Assembly (NCBI GenBank): GCA_022650895.1 | Contig: JALCQC010000005.1 | Coordinates: 1-64,000 of the forward strand | Source: Bifidobacteriaceae bacterium | GTDB taxonomy: Bacteria > Actinomycetota > Actinomycetes > Actinomycetales > Bifidobacteriaceae | Length of the DNA stretch: 64,000 nucleotides | Direction of reading: 5' to 3' | Part shown: one piece after another, positions 53,931-63,060 of the stretch | Position numbering within the stretch: position 1 is the stretch's first letter | Layout of the letters: each line of letters starts with the position of its first letter | The notes under the pieces: generated by a model | Database searches by the model: none | What the model was told of the DNA's origin: nothing | Seen by the model: only the letters and a program-made list of their open reading frames with translations | Translations under genes and position numbers: made by a program

Positions 53931-53971
53931 GAAGGGGACAACGGAGCTCGAAAGCCTCCGTCGTCCCCTTC
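53931..53971 (-). terminator. Terminator of the first fucO-type gene
   Basis: A 16-bp stem (53931-53946 with 53956-53971, one mismatch that is a G-T pair on the minus strand) with a nine-base loop is followed, reading leftward, by TATTTTCTGA. Confidence 0.88.
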
Positions 53972-54002
53972 GGTTCTGAATGTCACTCTCAGCAGTGACC
54001 GT

Positions 54003-55160
54003 TTACAGCAGTGAACGGTACAGGGCCTGAATGTCCTCAAGTGTTGCCTTGCGCGGGTTGCCCGGCGTGTTGGCATCGTTGAAGGCATCGTGCGCCAGTG
54101 GTTCGATGTCGGCTTCGGTTGCTCCAACCTCGGAGATGGTGGTGGGGTTCTTGAGGTCGACCGTCAGTTTGTGGACCGCCTGGACTGCCTCTTCGCGAAC
54201 GGTTTCGAGATCGCCGGTCTTCGCATCCTTCACACCGAAGGCGGCAGCGATGTCACGGTACTTTTCGCCGGTGTAATCCTTGTTGTATTCCATCACGGTC
54301 GAGAGCAGAATGCCGTTGGCTACGCCGTGTGCCACATTGAGGCGACCACCGAGCGGGTGCGCCATTCCATGGACCAGGCCAAGGCCGACGTTGGAGAACG
54401 CCATGCCTGCAATGTAGGAGGCGTAGGCCATTTGCTCTCCGGCTTCGACGTCGCCGTCCGCGGACTTTGCCAGCGAGGAGGCGATGATGTCGATCGCCTT
54501 GAGAGACAGAGCCTCGGAGAGTGCCCATGCGCCCGGAGTGATGTAGCTTTCGATGGCGTGCGTGAGTGCGTCCAGGCCGGTGGCGACCTTCAGGCCGCGC
54601 GGCATGCCGTCGGTGAGATCGGGATCGACGAAGGCTGCGACAGGGATGTCATGTGGATCCACGGAAGCGAACTTGTGCTTGTGCTCAGTGTCGGTCACCA
54701 CGTAATGGATGGTGGTTTCGGAGGCAGTTCCTGCGGTGGTCGGAACGCCGAAGATCGGAATCGATGGATTCTTCGTGTTCGCAATGCCTTCAAGACTCAG
54801 CACATCCTCGCGGTCAGGATTGGCGATGATGATGCCGATGGCCTTGCAGACGTCCTGTGGCGAGCCACCGCCCAAACCGATGAGGAAGTCGGCGCCCGAG
54901 CTCTTGAACTTGGCGACGCCGTCCTTGATGTCCTCAACCGGCGGATTTGGCTGAACGTTCGTGAAGAGCTCGAAGGGAATGCCGGCGGCATCAAGGATGT
55001 CGGTGACCTTCTTGACGGTGCCTACCTTCGGGTCGGCAAGATTTGGGTCGGAGACGACGAAGGCCTTCTTGAAGCCGCGTGCCTTTGCCGCACCTGGAAT
55101 CTCTTTGATCGCGCCGCGCCCGAAGAACGCGTTCTGATTGAAATATGTGACATTGACCAT
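54003..55160 (-). CDS. fucO: Lactaldehyde reductase / iron-dependent alcohol dehydrogenase, copy 1
   Basis: 385 residues, close to FucO along its whole length. N-terminal FNQNAFFGRGAIKEI, nucleotide loop GLGGGSPQDVCKAIGI, iron ligands in ATGLDALTHAIESY (Asp), GMAHPLGG and AHGVANG (His). FucO reduces L-lactaldehyde to 1,2-propanediol during fucose or rhamnose fermentation; relatives reduce other small aldehydes. AAGGAG lies six bases before the ATG. A second copy lies upstream. Words repeat around the TAA stop (AGCAGTGA at 53991 and 54007). Confidence 0.93.
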   Translation of the reverse strand: MVNVTYFNQNAFFGRGAIKEIPGAAKARGFKKAFVVSDPNLADPKVGTVKKVTDILDAAGIPFELFTNVQPNPPVEDIKDGVAKFKSSGADFLIGLGGGSPQDVCKAIGIIIANPDREDVLSLEGIANTKNPSIPIFGVPTTAGTASETTIHYVVTDTEHKHKFASVDPHDIPVAAFVDPDLTDGMPRGLKVATGLDALTHAIESYITPGAWALSEALSLKAIDIIASSLAKSADGDVEAGEQMAYASYIAGMAFSNVGLGLVHGMAHPLGGRLNVAHGVANGILLSTVMEYNKDYTGEKYRDIAAAFGVKDAKTGDLETVREEAVQAVHKLTVDLKNPTTISEVGATEADIEPLAHDAFNDANTPGNPRKATLEDIQALYRSLL

Positions 55161-55201
55161 GGATATCTCCTTGATGTTGTGTGAGCCTGCGGCTTTTCGA
55201 T

Positions 55202-55237
55202 TGTTTGAGACCGTTCGGTTGTCTGGGACCGTTCGAA
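55202..55237. repeat. 18-bp tandem repeat upstream of fucO copy 1
   Basis: TTGTTTGAGACCGTTCGG (55202-55219) and TTGTCTGGGACCGTTCGA (55220-55237) match at 15 of 18 positions; a weaker third copy follows. They sit about 40 bases upstream of the gene start and could be operator sites or another expanded spacer repeat. Confidence 0.75.
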
Positions 55238-55322
55238 ATGTTCAGACCCTGCGGAAGGAATACGGAATGTTTCCTACAGAATGTGATGCGGCTCACTGTT
55301 CTTATCGTACCGCGAGTAAAGG

Positions 55323-55360
55323 AAAAGGGACTACCAATAACATCTTTGGTAATCCCTTTT
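55323..55360 (-). terminator. Hairpin after fucO copy 2
   Basis: AAAAGGGACTACCAA (55323-55337) pairs with TTGGTAATCCCTTTT (55346-55360) apart from one position; the loop is eight bases. It probably ends the leftward transcript of copy 2, making copy 1 separately promoted. Confidence 0.78.
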
Positions 55361-55422
55361 GGGCTAACAGCTCAAGAAGGGGTGACTTTCCAACTGTCGA
55401 CTTCTTCTTGGGCGACGCAGTG

Positions 55423-56580
55423 TTACATCAGCGAGCTGTAGAGCGCCTTGATGTCCTCAAGGGTGGCCTTGCGTGGGTTGCCTGGGGTGCAGACATCGGC
55501 AAGGGCATCCTTCGAGAGTGGTTCGATGTCGGCTTCGGTTGCTCCAACCTCGGAGATGGTGGTGGGGTTCTTGAGGTCGACCGTCAGCTTGTGGACCGCC
55601 TGGACTGCCTCTTCGCGAACGGTTTCGAGGTCACCCGTGTAGGCGTACTCGATGTCAAAAGCGGCGGCGATATCGCGGTACTTTTCGCCGGTGTAATCCT
55701 TGTTGTATTCCATGACCGGAGCCAGGAGAATGCCATTGGCGACACCGTGTGCCACATTGAGGCGGCCGCCGAGCGGGTGCGCCATTCCGTGGACCAAGCC
55801 GAGGCCGACGTTGGAATATGCCATGCCGGTGATGTAGGAGGCATAAGCCATCTGCTCACCTGCGGGCACGTCGCCATCAGCGGACTTGGCGAGGTTCTTG
55901 GCGATCATCTGAATTGCCTTCAGCGACAGTGTGTCGGAGAGTGCCCATGCGCCCGGAGTGACATATCCCTCGATGGCGTGCGTGAGTGCGTCCAGGCCGG
56001 TGGCGACCTTCAGGCCGCGCGGCATGCCGTCGGTGAGATCGGGATCGACGAAGGCGACCACGGGGATGTCATGAGGATCGACCGCCACGAACTTGCGCTT
56101 CTTGGCGGTATCCGTCACCACGTAGTTGATGGTGGTTTCGGAAGCGGTTCCTGCAGTGGTTGGCACTCCGAAGATCGGGACAGACGGATTCTTGGTGTCG
56201 GCGACACCTTCCAGCGAAAGCACATCCGAGAACTCCGGGTTCGCGCTGATGATGCCGATGCCCTTGCAGGTATCCTGTGGCGAACCGCCACCCAGACCGA
56301 TGAGGAAATCAGCGCCGGACTTTGCGAACTTTTCGACGCCATCCTTGATGCATTCCACCGGCGGATTCGGCTGAACGTTGGTGAACACCTCGTAAGGGAT
56401 GCCCGCCTTGTCAAGAACGTCGGTGACTTTCTTCGCGGTTCCGACCTTCGGATCGGCAAGTGTCGGATCGGTGACGATGAAGGCTTTCTTGAAGCCGCGG
56501 GCCTTTGCAGCGCCCGGAATCTCATTGATTGCACCGCGTCCGAAATATGCATTCTGGTTCAGAATCATTCTGTAGACCAT
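55423..56580 (-). CDS. fucO: Lactaldehyde reductase / iron-dependent alcohol dehydrogenase, copy 2
   Basis: 385 residues from the ATG at 56578-56580, with AAAGGAG upstream; the frame extends ten codons further. Same motifs as copy 1: LNQNAYFGRGAINEI, GLGGGSPQDTCKGIGI, ATGLDALTHAIEGY, GMAHPLGG. The copies are near-identical over blocks (for example 54097-54209 against 55517-55629, one mismatch) and diverged elsewhere, a sign of gene conversion. No other fucose genes lie here, so the aldehyde substrate is inferred by family only. Confidence 0.93.
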   Translation of the reverse strand: MVYRMILNQNAYFGRGAINEIPGAAKARGFKKAFIVTDPTLADPKVGTAKKVTDVLDKAGIPYEVFTNVQPNPPVECIKDGVEKFAKSGADFLIGLGGGSPQDTCKGIGIISANPEFSDVLSLEGVADTKNPSVPIFGVPTTAGTASETTINYVVTDTAKKRKFVAVDPHDIPVVAFVDPDLTDGMPRGLKVATGLDALTHAIEGYVTPGAWALSDTLSLKAIQMIAKNLAKSADGDVPAGEQMAYASYITGMAYSNVGLGLVHGMAHPLGGRLNVAHGVANGILLAPVMEYNKDYTGEKYRDIAAAFDIEYAYTGDLETVREEAVQAVHKLTVDLKNPTTISEVGATEADIEPLSKDALADVCTPGNPRKATLEDIKALYSSLM

Positions 56581-56697
56581 GTGACTCTCCTTTGAACAGA
56601 TGGCTCTCATAGTGTGAGCTTGATAACAGTCCTATGCTAGCGCGCGGGATGTAATTTCACGGAGAGATTGCTAAAAATTCGAAGAATATCTCTAATG

Positions 56698-56713
56698 TTT
56701 CGAAAACGTTCTT
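56698..56713. promoter_or_regulatory. LacI-type operator-like motif upstream of fucO copy 2
   Basis: TTTCGAAAACGTTCTT is about 118 bases upstream of the copy 2 start. It shares GAAAACGTT with the sugar operon operator at 19928 and GAAACGTTCTT (one base difference) with the site before the acetoin reductase gene at 57912. Confidence 0.5.
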
Positions 56714-57066
56714 CTAGGCGGAGACTTTTCTTCTATGTTGAAATTTTTCCATGCGAAAGCTTTTTCAGACGGAAGCTTTTCCGCACAGAACTTCTTTTTC
56801 TGTATCGGAATTCATAGCAACAGTAAAGAAAATTATTGAAAAATATAAAAACATAAAGGGCCCCGCTCTACAGCGGAGTCCTTTATATATCACTGAACCA
56901 ATATTTTTTGATCGTATTTTGTTTTCGCGTCATGAGCGTGCTGCATATTCCTGTGCTTGTCGCGAATGTGCCTGACGCCTCTGTTCCGAGTTAGCTCTAG
57001 CTGCAGCCTCGCAGCAGACTGAGGGGCATGTTCTCGGGAAACAGATCGCTCAAGCGAGAGCAAGGA
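56714..57066. other. AT-rich spacer between fucO copy 2 and the SDR gene
   Basis: No gene is supported. A GC-rich imperfect hairpin (GGGCCCCGCT/AGCGGAGTCC, about 56858-56881) flanked on its minus-strand exit side by a T-rich run may terminate the leftward SDR transcript. The rest is AT-rich without clear structure. Confidence 0.5.
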
Positions 57067-58364
<1,298 letters not shown>

Positions 58365-58487
58365 GTCAAACGTTCGGTTGTGCGGCAACTTCTCTCGAGA
58401 CCAACCCTTTTACCTGAAAGTATTCACAGGGGAAAGCCCATTCAAAGAGGATTAATTCCTCATATGCCGCATAACTGAACGTTTGAC
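58365..58487. repeat. Inverted-repeat element, copy A
   Basis: The ends are a 23-bp inverted repeat (58365-58387 and 58465-58487, 21 matches; both differences would be G-U pairs in RNA), starting GTCAAACGTTC and ending GTGCGGCA. It encloses 77 bases. The sequence is clearly related to copy B at 60534. Origin unknown: a MITE-like remnant or a structured regulatory element. Confidence 0.8.
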
Positions 58488-58715
58488 ATACTGGGATGAT
58501 GGTAACGAGGTCACAAAATGGCGATTTCGAGAATTAAAGGACTTGTAACCGCTGAAACGAGCGATTTTCTTGCTGAAGCCGAGAGATAGACACTCGTCTA
58601 CCTCTCGAATTTCGAGTGAATTCTGCCTAGTGGCTTGCCTAATGAGTCTCCTACTAATGTCGAGCTGTTACCTGTCGACAGCCTCACTGATACTTCGTAG
58701 GTATCGGATACGTCA

Positions 58716-59306
58716 TCAGTATCGTGCAATTGTTGATGCAGCCTTTGCTAGAAAATCTGACCGCGTGCTTTCCGTAGAAGAGGTGATGCCACCCAGATTG
58801 CGCCAACGAACACGCGTAATTCTCAGCTGTTTGAGCGTCGCATTAATAAAGACGCGCTTGATTGCGTTTCCGTAGAATACCTTCAAGTAGAAGGTTGGAG
58901 ACGTCGAGGTTGTGAGGATGATCGCTGATCGAATGTTGCCGAGGTTTCCGCGAAGACCGAATTTGGTTGAGTTGTAGGCTCTGTCGTCACCTTTCTTCAT
59001 CACCTTGTCAAAGAAACCTTTCAGCATCGCCGGGATATCGTTCCACCAGATTGGCGCGATGATCACCAGCCTGGTGGCTCGCTTCACCGCCGCCAAGTAG
59101 GTTGATACCAAGGGATCCCTAGTCTGGCCTGAAGCGTAAAGCGCCAATTCTTCCGCGCTGTAAGTGGGGTCGAAACGATCGGCATAGAGATCGATCAGCT
59201 CGTAGTCCTCGCTGCGGGCTTGCAGAGTCTCGATCACGCGGCTCAGCACCGCATGGTTGTAACTTTTGTCGTAGGGGTGGCAGTAGATGATGAGTGTTCG
59301 GCTCAT
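58716..59306 (-). CDS. NAD(P)H oxidoreductase, flavodoxin-like fold
   Basis: 196 residues, ATG at 59304-59306, five bases after the TetR stop, so coupled to it. TLIIYCHPYDKSYNHAVL, VIIAPIWWNDIPAMLKGFF and LGNIRSAIILTTS are typical of NQO1/KefF-type flavoproteins. They reduce quinones or nitro compounds using FMN or FAD. Regulated with the TetR gene by the double operator upstream. Confidence 0.9.
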   Translation of the reverse strand: MSRTLIIYCHPYDKSYNHAVLSRVIETLQARSEDYELIDLYADRFDPTYSAEELALYASGQTRDPLVSTYLAAVKRATRLVIIAPIWWNDIPAMLKGFFDKVMKKGDDRAYNSTKFGLRGNLGNIRSAIILTTSTSPTFYLKVFYGNAIKRVFINATLKQLRITRVRWRNLGGITSSTESTRSDFLAKAASTIARY

Positions 59307-59311
59307 TCGTA

Positions 59312-59872
59312 TCACGCTTTCAAGAAGGAGTTGAGTGTCGTTTCGATGAGTTCCGGGTCGTAGCTGGTGGCATGCTTCGCGATGAGTAATCCGTAGCCCT
59401 GGATAAATGACCAAATTTGGATAAAAAGCTTGTGTGGATCAAGATTCCTGTGAATTTGCTGCAAATCTGCGATGATCTCCATAACGTAGTTATAAAAGGG
59501 GAAACGACTGTCTGGAGGTGCGTCACCTGAGAACTTTTGCGCGGTCGGATTGAAAAACAGGAAGTCCATGGTATGTGGGTCGCGTTGGAATTTATCGAGG
59601 AGCAGCTCGGCAGTTCTCAACAGTTTTTCCGTGGGGTCGGAAATCGGCGCGACGAGCTCCTGCACTTGTTGCGCCAAGGAGTGGGAGAGCGACGCCGTCA
59701 CCGCTGCGAAGAGCGCGGCTTTACTGTCGAAACGCTTGTAAAAAGCGCCAGTTGTCACGTCGATTTGACTGGCGATTTTTCTGAGGGAGATAGCGGCGTA
59801 GCCTTCCTCGCGTATCTGCTTGATGGTGGTGTTAATGATTCGCTGTTCGAGCAGATCTGCATGTTCTTCCAT
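59312..59872 (-). CDS. TetR-family transcriptional regulator
   Basis: 186 residues from the ATG at 59870-59872 with GGAGG five bases upstream; the frame extends 102 codons further through non-coding DNA. The HTH reads ISLRKIASQIDVTTGAFYKR. It lies upstream of the flavoprotein gene in the same transcript and probably represses both, released by a quinone-like or other electrophile ligand. Confidence 0.92.
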   Translation of the reverse strand: MEEHADLLEQRIINTTIKQIREEGYAAISLRKIASQIDVTTGAFYKRFDSKAALFAAVTASLSHSLAQQVQELVAPISDPTEKLLRTAELLLDKFQRDPHTMDFLFFNPTAQKFSGDAPPDSRFPFYNYVMEIIADLQQIHRNLDPHKLFIQIWSFIQGYGLLIAKHATSYDPELIETTLNSFLKA

Positions 59873-59897
59873 GGGCGCCTCCGGAAAGTTAGTATGT

Positions 59898-59935
59898 GAT
59901 AACGGTGTTATCAAGATCATAATAACACCGTTATC
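59898..59935. promoter_or_regulatory. Double TetR operator
   Basis: GATAAC-GGT-GTTATC (59898-59912) and ATAAC-ACC-GTTAT (59922-59934) are each palindromic; together they form a perfect 14-bp inverted repeat (59898-59911 with 59922-59935) around a ten-base centre. The sites are 23 bases apart, about two DNA turns, 26 bases upstream of the TetR start. Confidence 0.9.
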
Positions 59936-60533
59936 TTGCTTGTGGGGGGTGTCGCGTGCTTTGTGTGGGGTTGTCGCGTAGTTTTTGGGACAGAAGCAAG
60001 ATTTTCGGTGCCTGTCCGGGCGGGAGACGTGATGTGGGACGCGTGGTGTGTGATGCGCGATGCGACTTTGTGGAAGCGCTTGGATTTTTGTGAGGGCGGT
60101 GGAGTCTTCGGGCACGTGTGGTGTGGTTTTGGGTGCATGTGTGACTGATGAAGGACCGTGGATGACGGTGAGGCTCACTAGTGGCTGTACAGGGAAATGC
60201 TGCTGATTGTTTCGGGAACGATGTTGACTGTTTCCGACCCATGTGTGACTGTGACGGGTCCACGGGTGAGGTAGTACCGAGAACGCTGGTAACTGCTTCT
60301 TCTGGTCTATCTCGCAGCGCCTGATTCGGTGAGCGTGTTTTGCTCGGTGAACTTTTTAATCTATCTGATCCTTTAATCTGGCGAGTCCATTCGACTCGTT
60401 TGGTTCTTTTGGAACTTGCATAGGCTGTCTTGTTCGTTCGCGATTTCCTGTTCGATCAACGTTTATTGGTATTTTGACTATTTGCGGACCTCTATTTCAC
60501 GTCCTTTGCCTTTCTGGGATGTTTTCCGTCTCG
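59936..60533. other. Non-coding stretch, no gene supported
   Basis: Open frames here lack ribosome binding sites and protein likeness. The first 200 bases are G/T-rich with degenerate repeats (GTGTGATGCGCGATGCGAC); from about 60290 the plus strand becomes T/C-rich, like the tract before copy A. Confidence 0.5.
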
Positions 60534-60671
60534 CTCGGAACGTCGACTGCGCGGTTGTGCGGCATTATGGAGGGAGACTCTCTTCGAAGGGGCTATTTTT
60601 CATGAATATTTTCGAATAAATGGCTGATCACGCGAGAAGTTGTCGCACAACCGCGTGTTTGACGTGCCGAG
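60534..60671. repeat. Inverted-repeat element, copy B
   Basis: The ends match over 31 bases (60534-60564 against the reverse complement of 60641-60671, 25 matches), with CGCGGTTGTGCG in both arms. Read on the minus strand, it aligns with copy A: GTCAAAC, then CGGTTGTGCG, then CAACTTCTC; the far ends align too (ATGCCGCA). So A and B are two copies of one element in opposite orientation. Confidence 0.8.
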
Positions 60672-60722
60672 ATGACGATTATCGCCTGTCGGGAAGGTCG
60701 CGCGGGTAGTAGTTGCACTCGT

Positions 60723-60739
60723 GGGGGGGGGGGGGGGGG
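60723..60739 (+). repeat. 17-G homopolymer
   Basis: An unbroken run of 17 G residues in non-coding DNA, about 270 bases before the alpha/beta hydrolase start. Such runs change length readily by slippage and act as phase-variation switches in some bacteria; no such role is shown here. Its length may also be misread in sequencing. Confidence 0.9.
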
Positions 60740-60888
60740 AAGGAATCGTCAACTTCGGTTGGGGAGGCGAAGAGCGGTCAACGACGCTTGATTCGTGACG
60801 AAAAGGCGACTTCCTCCGTCGAGAGGTGGAAGATGTCCTTCTTTTCGCTGAGATTCAGCGATGGGGGCGATGATGGGCTGGTCAGCGA

Positions 60889-60965
60889 GGCGACACAATT
60901 GTACGGCTATCGAATTTCGGTGAGGTGGGTCGGCGCGATGAAAAGTTGTCGAACGCGCAGCTGAG
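60889..60965. repeat. Possible degenerate copy C of the inverted-repeat element
   Basis: ACACAATTGTACGGCTAT near 60895-60912 and AAGTTGTCGAACGCGCAG near 60943-60960 resemble the arms of copies A and B. The match is much weaker, so this may be chance. Confidence 0.35.
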
Positions 60966-61010
60966 TTGCTTCGTAGCTGCACAGTGGCCGGGGCATGCGA
61001 AAATGAGGAC

Positions 61011-61817
61011 ATGACTCAGCAAAATCCAGCCCCAAAAACTCATGGAATGAAGAAGTGGCAGAAGGGTGTGCTCATCGCTGTGGGTATCATCCTCGTCTTG
61101 GTCATCGGGAGCTTGGGATATCTCAGAACGCAGACTTACGGACCGTCTCAGGAGGCCGCAAAAGTCTCGCAAACGGCCAAAGAAACAGATTATGGCCTTC
61201 TTTTCGACGCTGAAAAAATTGATACAAATAAAGCTGACACAGATGAAACCGCCGCGACGAAAACCGCAGCCGACGGACCGACCGTCGTTTTCTATCCCGG
61301 TGCCCTGGTGGAGCCCGAAAGTTACAGCATCTGGGCGCAGAAGGTTGCGACGGCGGGCTATCCTGTGGCAATCGTTCGTTTTCCGCTCAATCTTGCGGTG
61401 CTGGAGGGCAATGCGGCGGAGAAAGTCGATGTGGGAGATCAGGGGTATGTCATCGGCGGGCATTCGCTTGGTGGCGTGATGGCGAGCCGATACGCGGCGG
61501 CACATCAGACGAATCAACTGAAGGGTGTCTACTTCATGGCGAGTTACCCGGATGAGAAGGGCGCGCTCAATAAGACATCGCTGCCGGTCCTATCGCTGAC
61601 GGGCTCCCGGGACGGCGTTCTCAAATGGGACGCATGGCGTTCCGCCAAGCAGTATCTGCCGGCTTCCACAGTGTATGAGCAGCTGGAAGGCGGGAATCAC
61701 GCCGGATTCGGTAGCTATGGAAATCAAAAAGGCGATAACACTGCAACCGTCAGCGATGCACGGCAGCAGGACTGGATTGCGCAGCAGATGATTCAGTGGT
61801 TGGCAAAGCTGAAGTAG
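61011..61817 (+). CDS. Membrane-anchored alpha/beta hydrolase
   Basis: 268 residues from the ATG at 61011. One membrane helix (GVLIAVGIILVLVIGSLGYL, about 19-38) anchors an extracellular domain of the Abhydrolase_5 type: VVFYPGALVEPESY, nucleophile IGGHSLGGVMASRYAA, acid in GSRDGVLK and the histidine in EGGNHAGFGSYG. Substrate unknown. No clear ribosome binding site. Confidence 0.85.
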   Translation: MTQQNPAPKTHGMKKWQKGVLIAVGIILVLVIGSLGYLRTQTYGPSQEAAKVSQTAKETDYGLLFDAEKIDTNKADTDETAATKTAADGPTVVFYPGALVEPESYSIWAQKVATAGYPVAIVRFPLNLAVLEGNAAEKVDVGDQGYVIGGHSLGGVMASRYAAAHQTNQLKGVYFMASYPDEKGALNKTSLPVLSLTGSRDGVLKWDAWRSAKQYLPASTVYEQLEGGNHAGFGSYGNQKGDNTATVSDARQQDWIAQQMIQWLAKLK

Positions 61818-62009
61818 GTGGCGTGTGTGCCGGGAGGACTGGAAGTTCGTACGGCCATTCGCAGTCGAGATCGGTTTTAGCGCGAATGAATCTGTTTTGG
61901 GTACGGCTGCAATTGGTTTGGACATCATCGAGATGGGTTTTGCCATGGTCAAGATTGATAGGGTAGTGAGAACTGAAGATGTACCAATGAGCATGACGGG
62001 AGTGCCTTC

Positions 62010-62933
62010 ATGAACGGCGGCGACGGAACCACGAGCGGAATCAAGAGCGAAACTAAGAGTGAGATCACGAGCGAGAGCGAGCACGAGGTAAAAGGCGAGA
62101 TTCGGGACGCGAGTGGCAGCCACGGCGGAGAGACTTTCGTTTTCATCGATATCGATGGCACCTTGCTGAATCGCGCCAAGCGCGTGCCTGAATCCGCGGC
62201 CGCGGCATGTCGGCAGGCAAGGGCGAACGGCCACAAGCTCGTGCTCAGCACCGGGCGGTCCCTCCCCGAACTCTCTCCGAAGATCGTGGAAATTGGGTTT
62301 GATGGCATCGTATCGGCGTCGGGTTCCTGCGTCTCATGGGAGGGTGACGAGCTGTTCGAGGATCCTCTACCGTTGGAGCGGGCGCGCGAGCTGCGTGAGT
62401 ATTTTCTCGCCCACGACTATGACTTTCTGTGGCAGGCATCGCGGGAAATCTGGGGTACGGGACCGATAGTGAATGAGCTTTATGATGTGGTCACCTCGGG
62501 CGAGCGTCCTCTGCCCGAGAATTGGCAGGTTTTCCCCGATGGCGGTGATGTGCGGCCCCACGGATTGAAGTGCCTGTTTGGTCGCAAGGACGGCTCCGGG
62601 GGAGTGGATGAGGTGAAGCAGCTTTTCGGCGATCGCATGACCGTGGTCGAGGGCTCTCTCGATCCGGAAAATCCGCATAACGGCGAGATCACGGCTGCCG
62701 GAATCAGCAAGGGCACGGCGATGGCAAAGCTGCGTCGGCACCTCAAGGTTCCGCACGCACGTTTCATCGGCATCGGCGACAGTGAAAACGACGCCGACAT
62801 GCTGCGTGCGGCCGACTATGGGATCGCGATGGGGAATGCGACTGGCCTCATCAAGGACCTGGCCGACTATGTGACCGATGACGTGGACGCCGACGGTTTC
62901 GCTCACGCCTTTGCCGCACTCGGGCTGGTGTGA
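62010..62933 (+). CDS. HAD-superfamily hydrolase, Cof type
   Basis: 307 residues with GGGAG seven bases upstream of the ATG. HAD motifs: FIDIDGTLLNRA (motif I, about residue 45), LSTGRSLPEL (motif II), a Lys in GISKGTAM (III) and IGDSENDADML (IV). Acts on small phosphorylated metabolites. The first 40 residues are a degenerate Ser/Glu/Lys repeat (IKSETKSEITSESEHEV), absent from normal Cof proteins. Confidence 0.93.
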   Translation: MNGGDGTTSGIKSETKSEITSESEHEVKGEIRDASGSHGGETFVFIDIDGTLLNRAKRVPESAAAACRQARANGHKLVLSTGRSLPELSPKIVEIGFDGIVSASGSCVSWEGDELFEDPLPLERARELREYFLAHDYDFLWQASREIWGTGPIVNELYDVVTSGERPLPENWQVFPDGGDVRPHGLKCLFGRKDGSGGVDEVKQLFGDRMTVVEGSLDPENPHNGEITAAGISKGTAMAKLRRHLKVPHARFIGIGDSENDADMLRAADYGIAMGNATGLIKDLADYVTDDVDADGFAHAFAALGLV

Positions 62934-63060
62934 GGGTTGCATGCGGCGACGAACCGTGTATTAAAAATTAACACAAACGGCATAGGGTGTTGATTGCAGA
63001 TCTTGAATCCGCTTATGGAAACAAAGAAGTTCGAGTTCATTCTTGAAAGAAGTACCGGCT

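Noticed and set aside
60713-60964. Open frame through the 17-G run
   Set aside because: The Gly run is simply the homopolymer, and the rest has no protein likeness. The frame would also change with G-run length.
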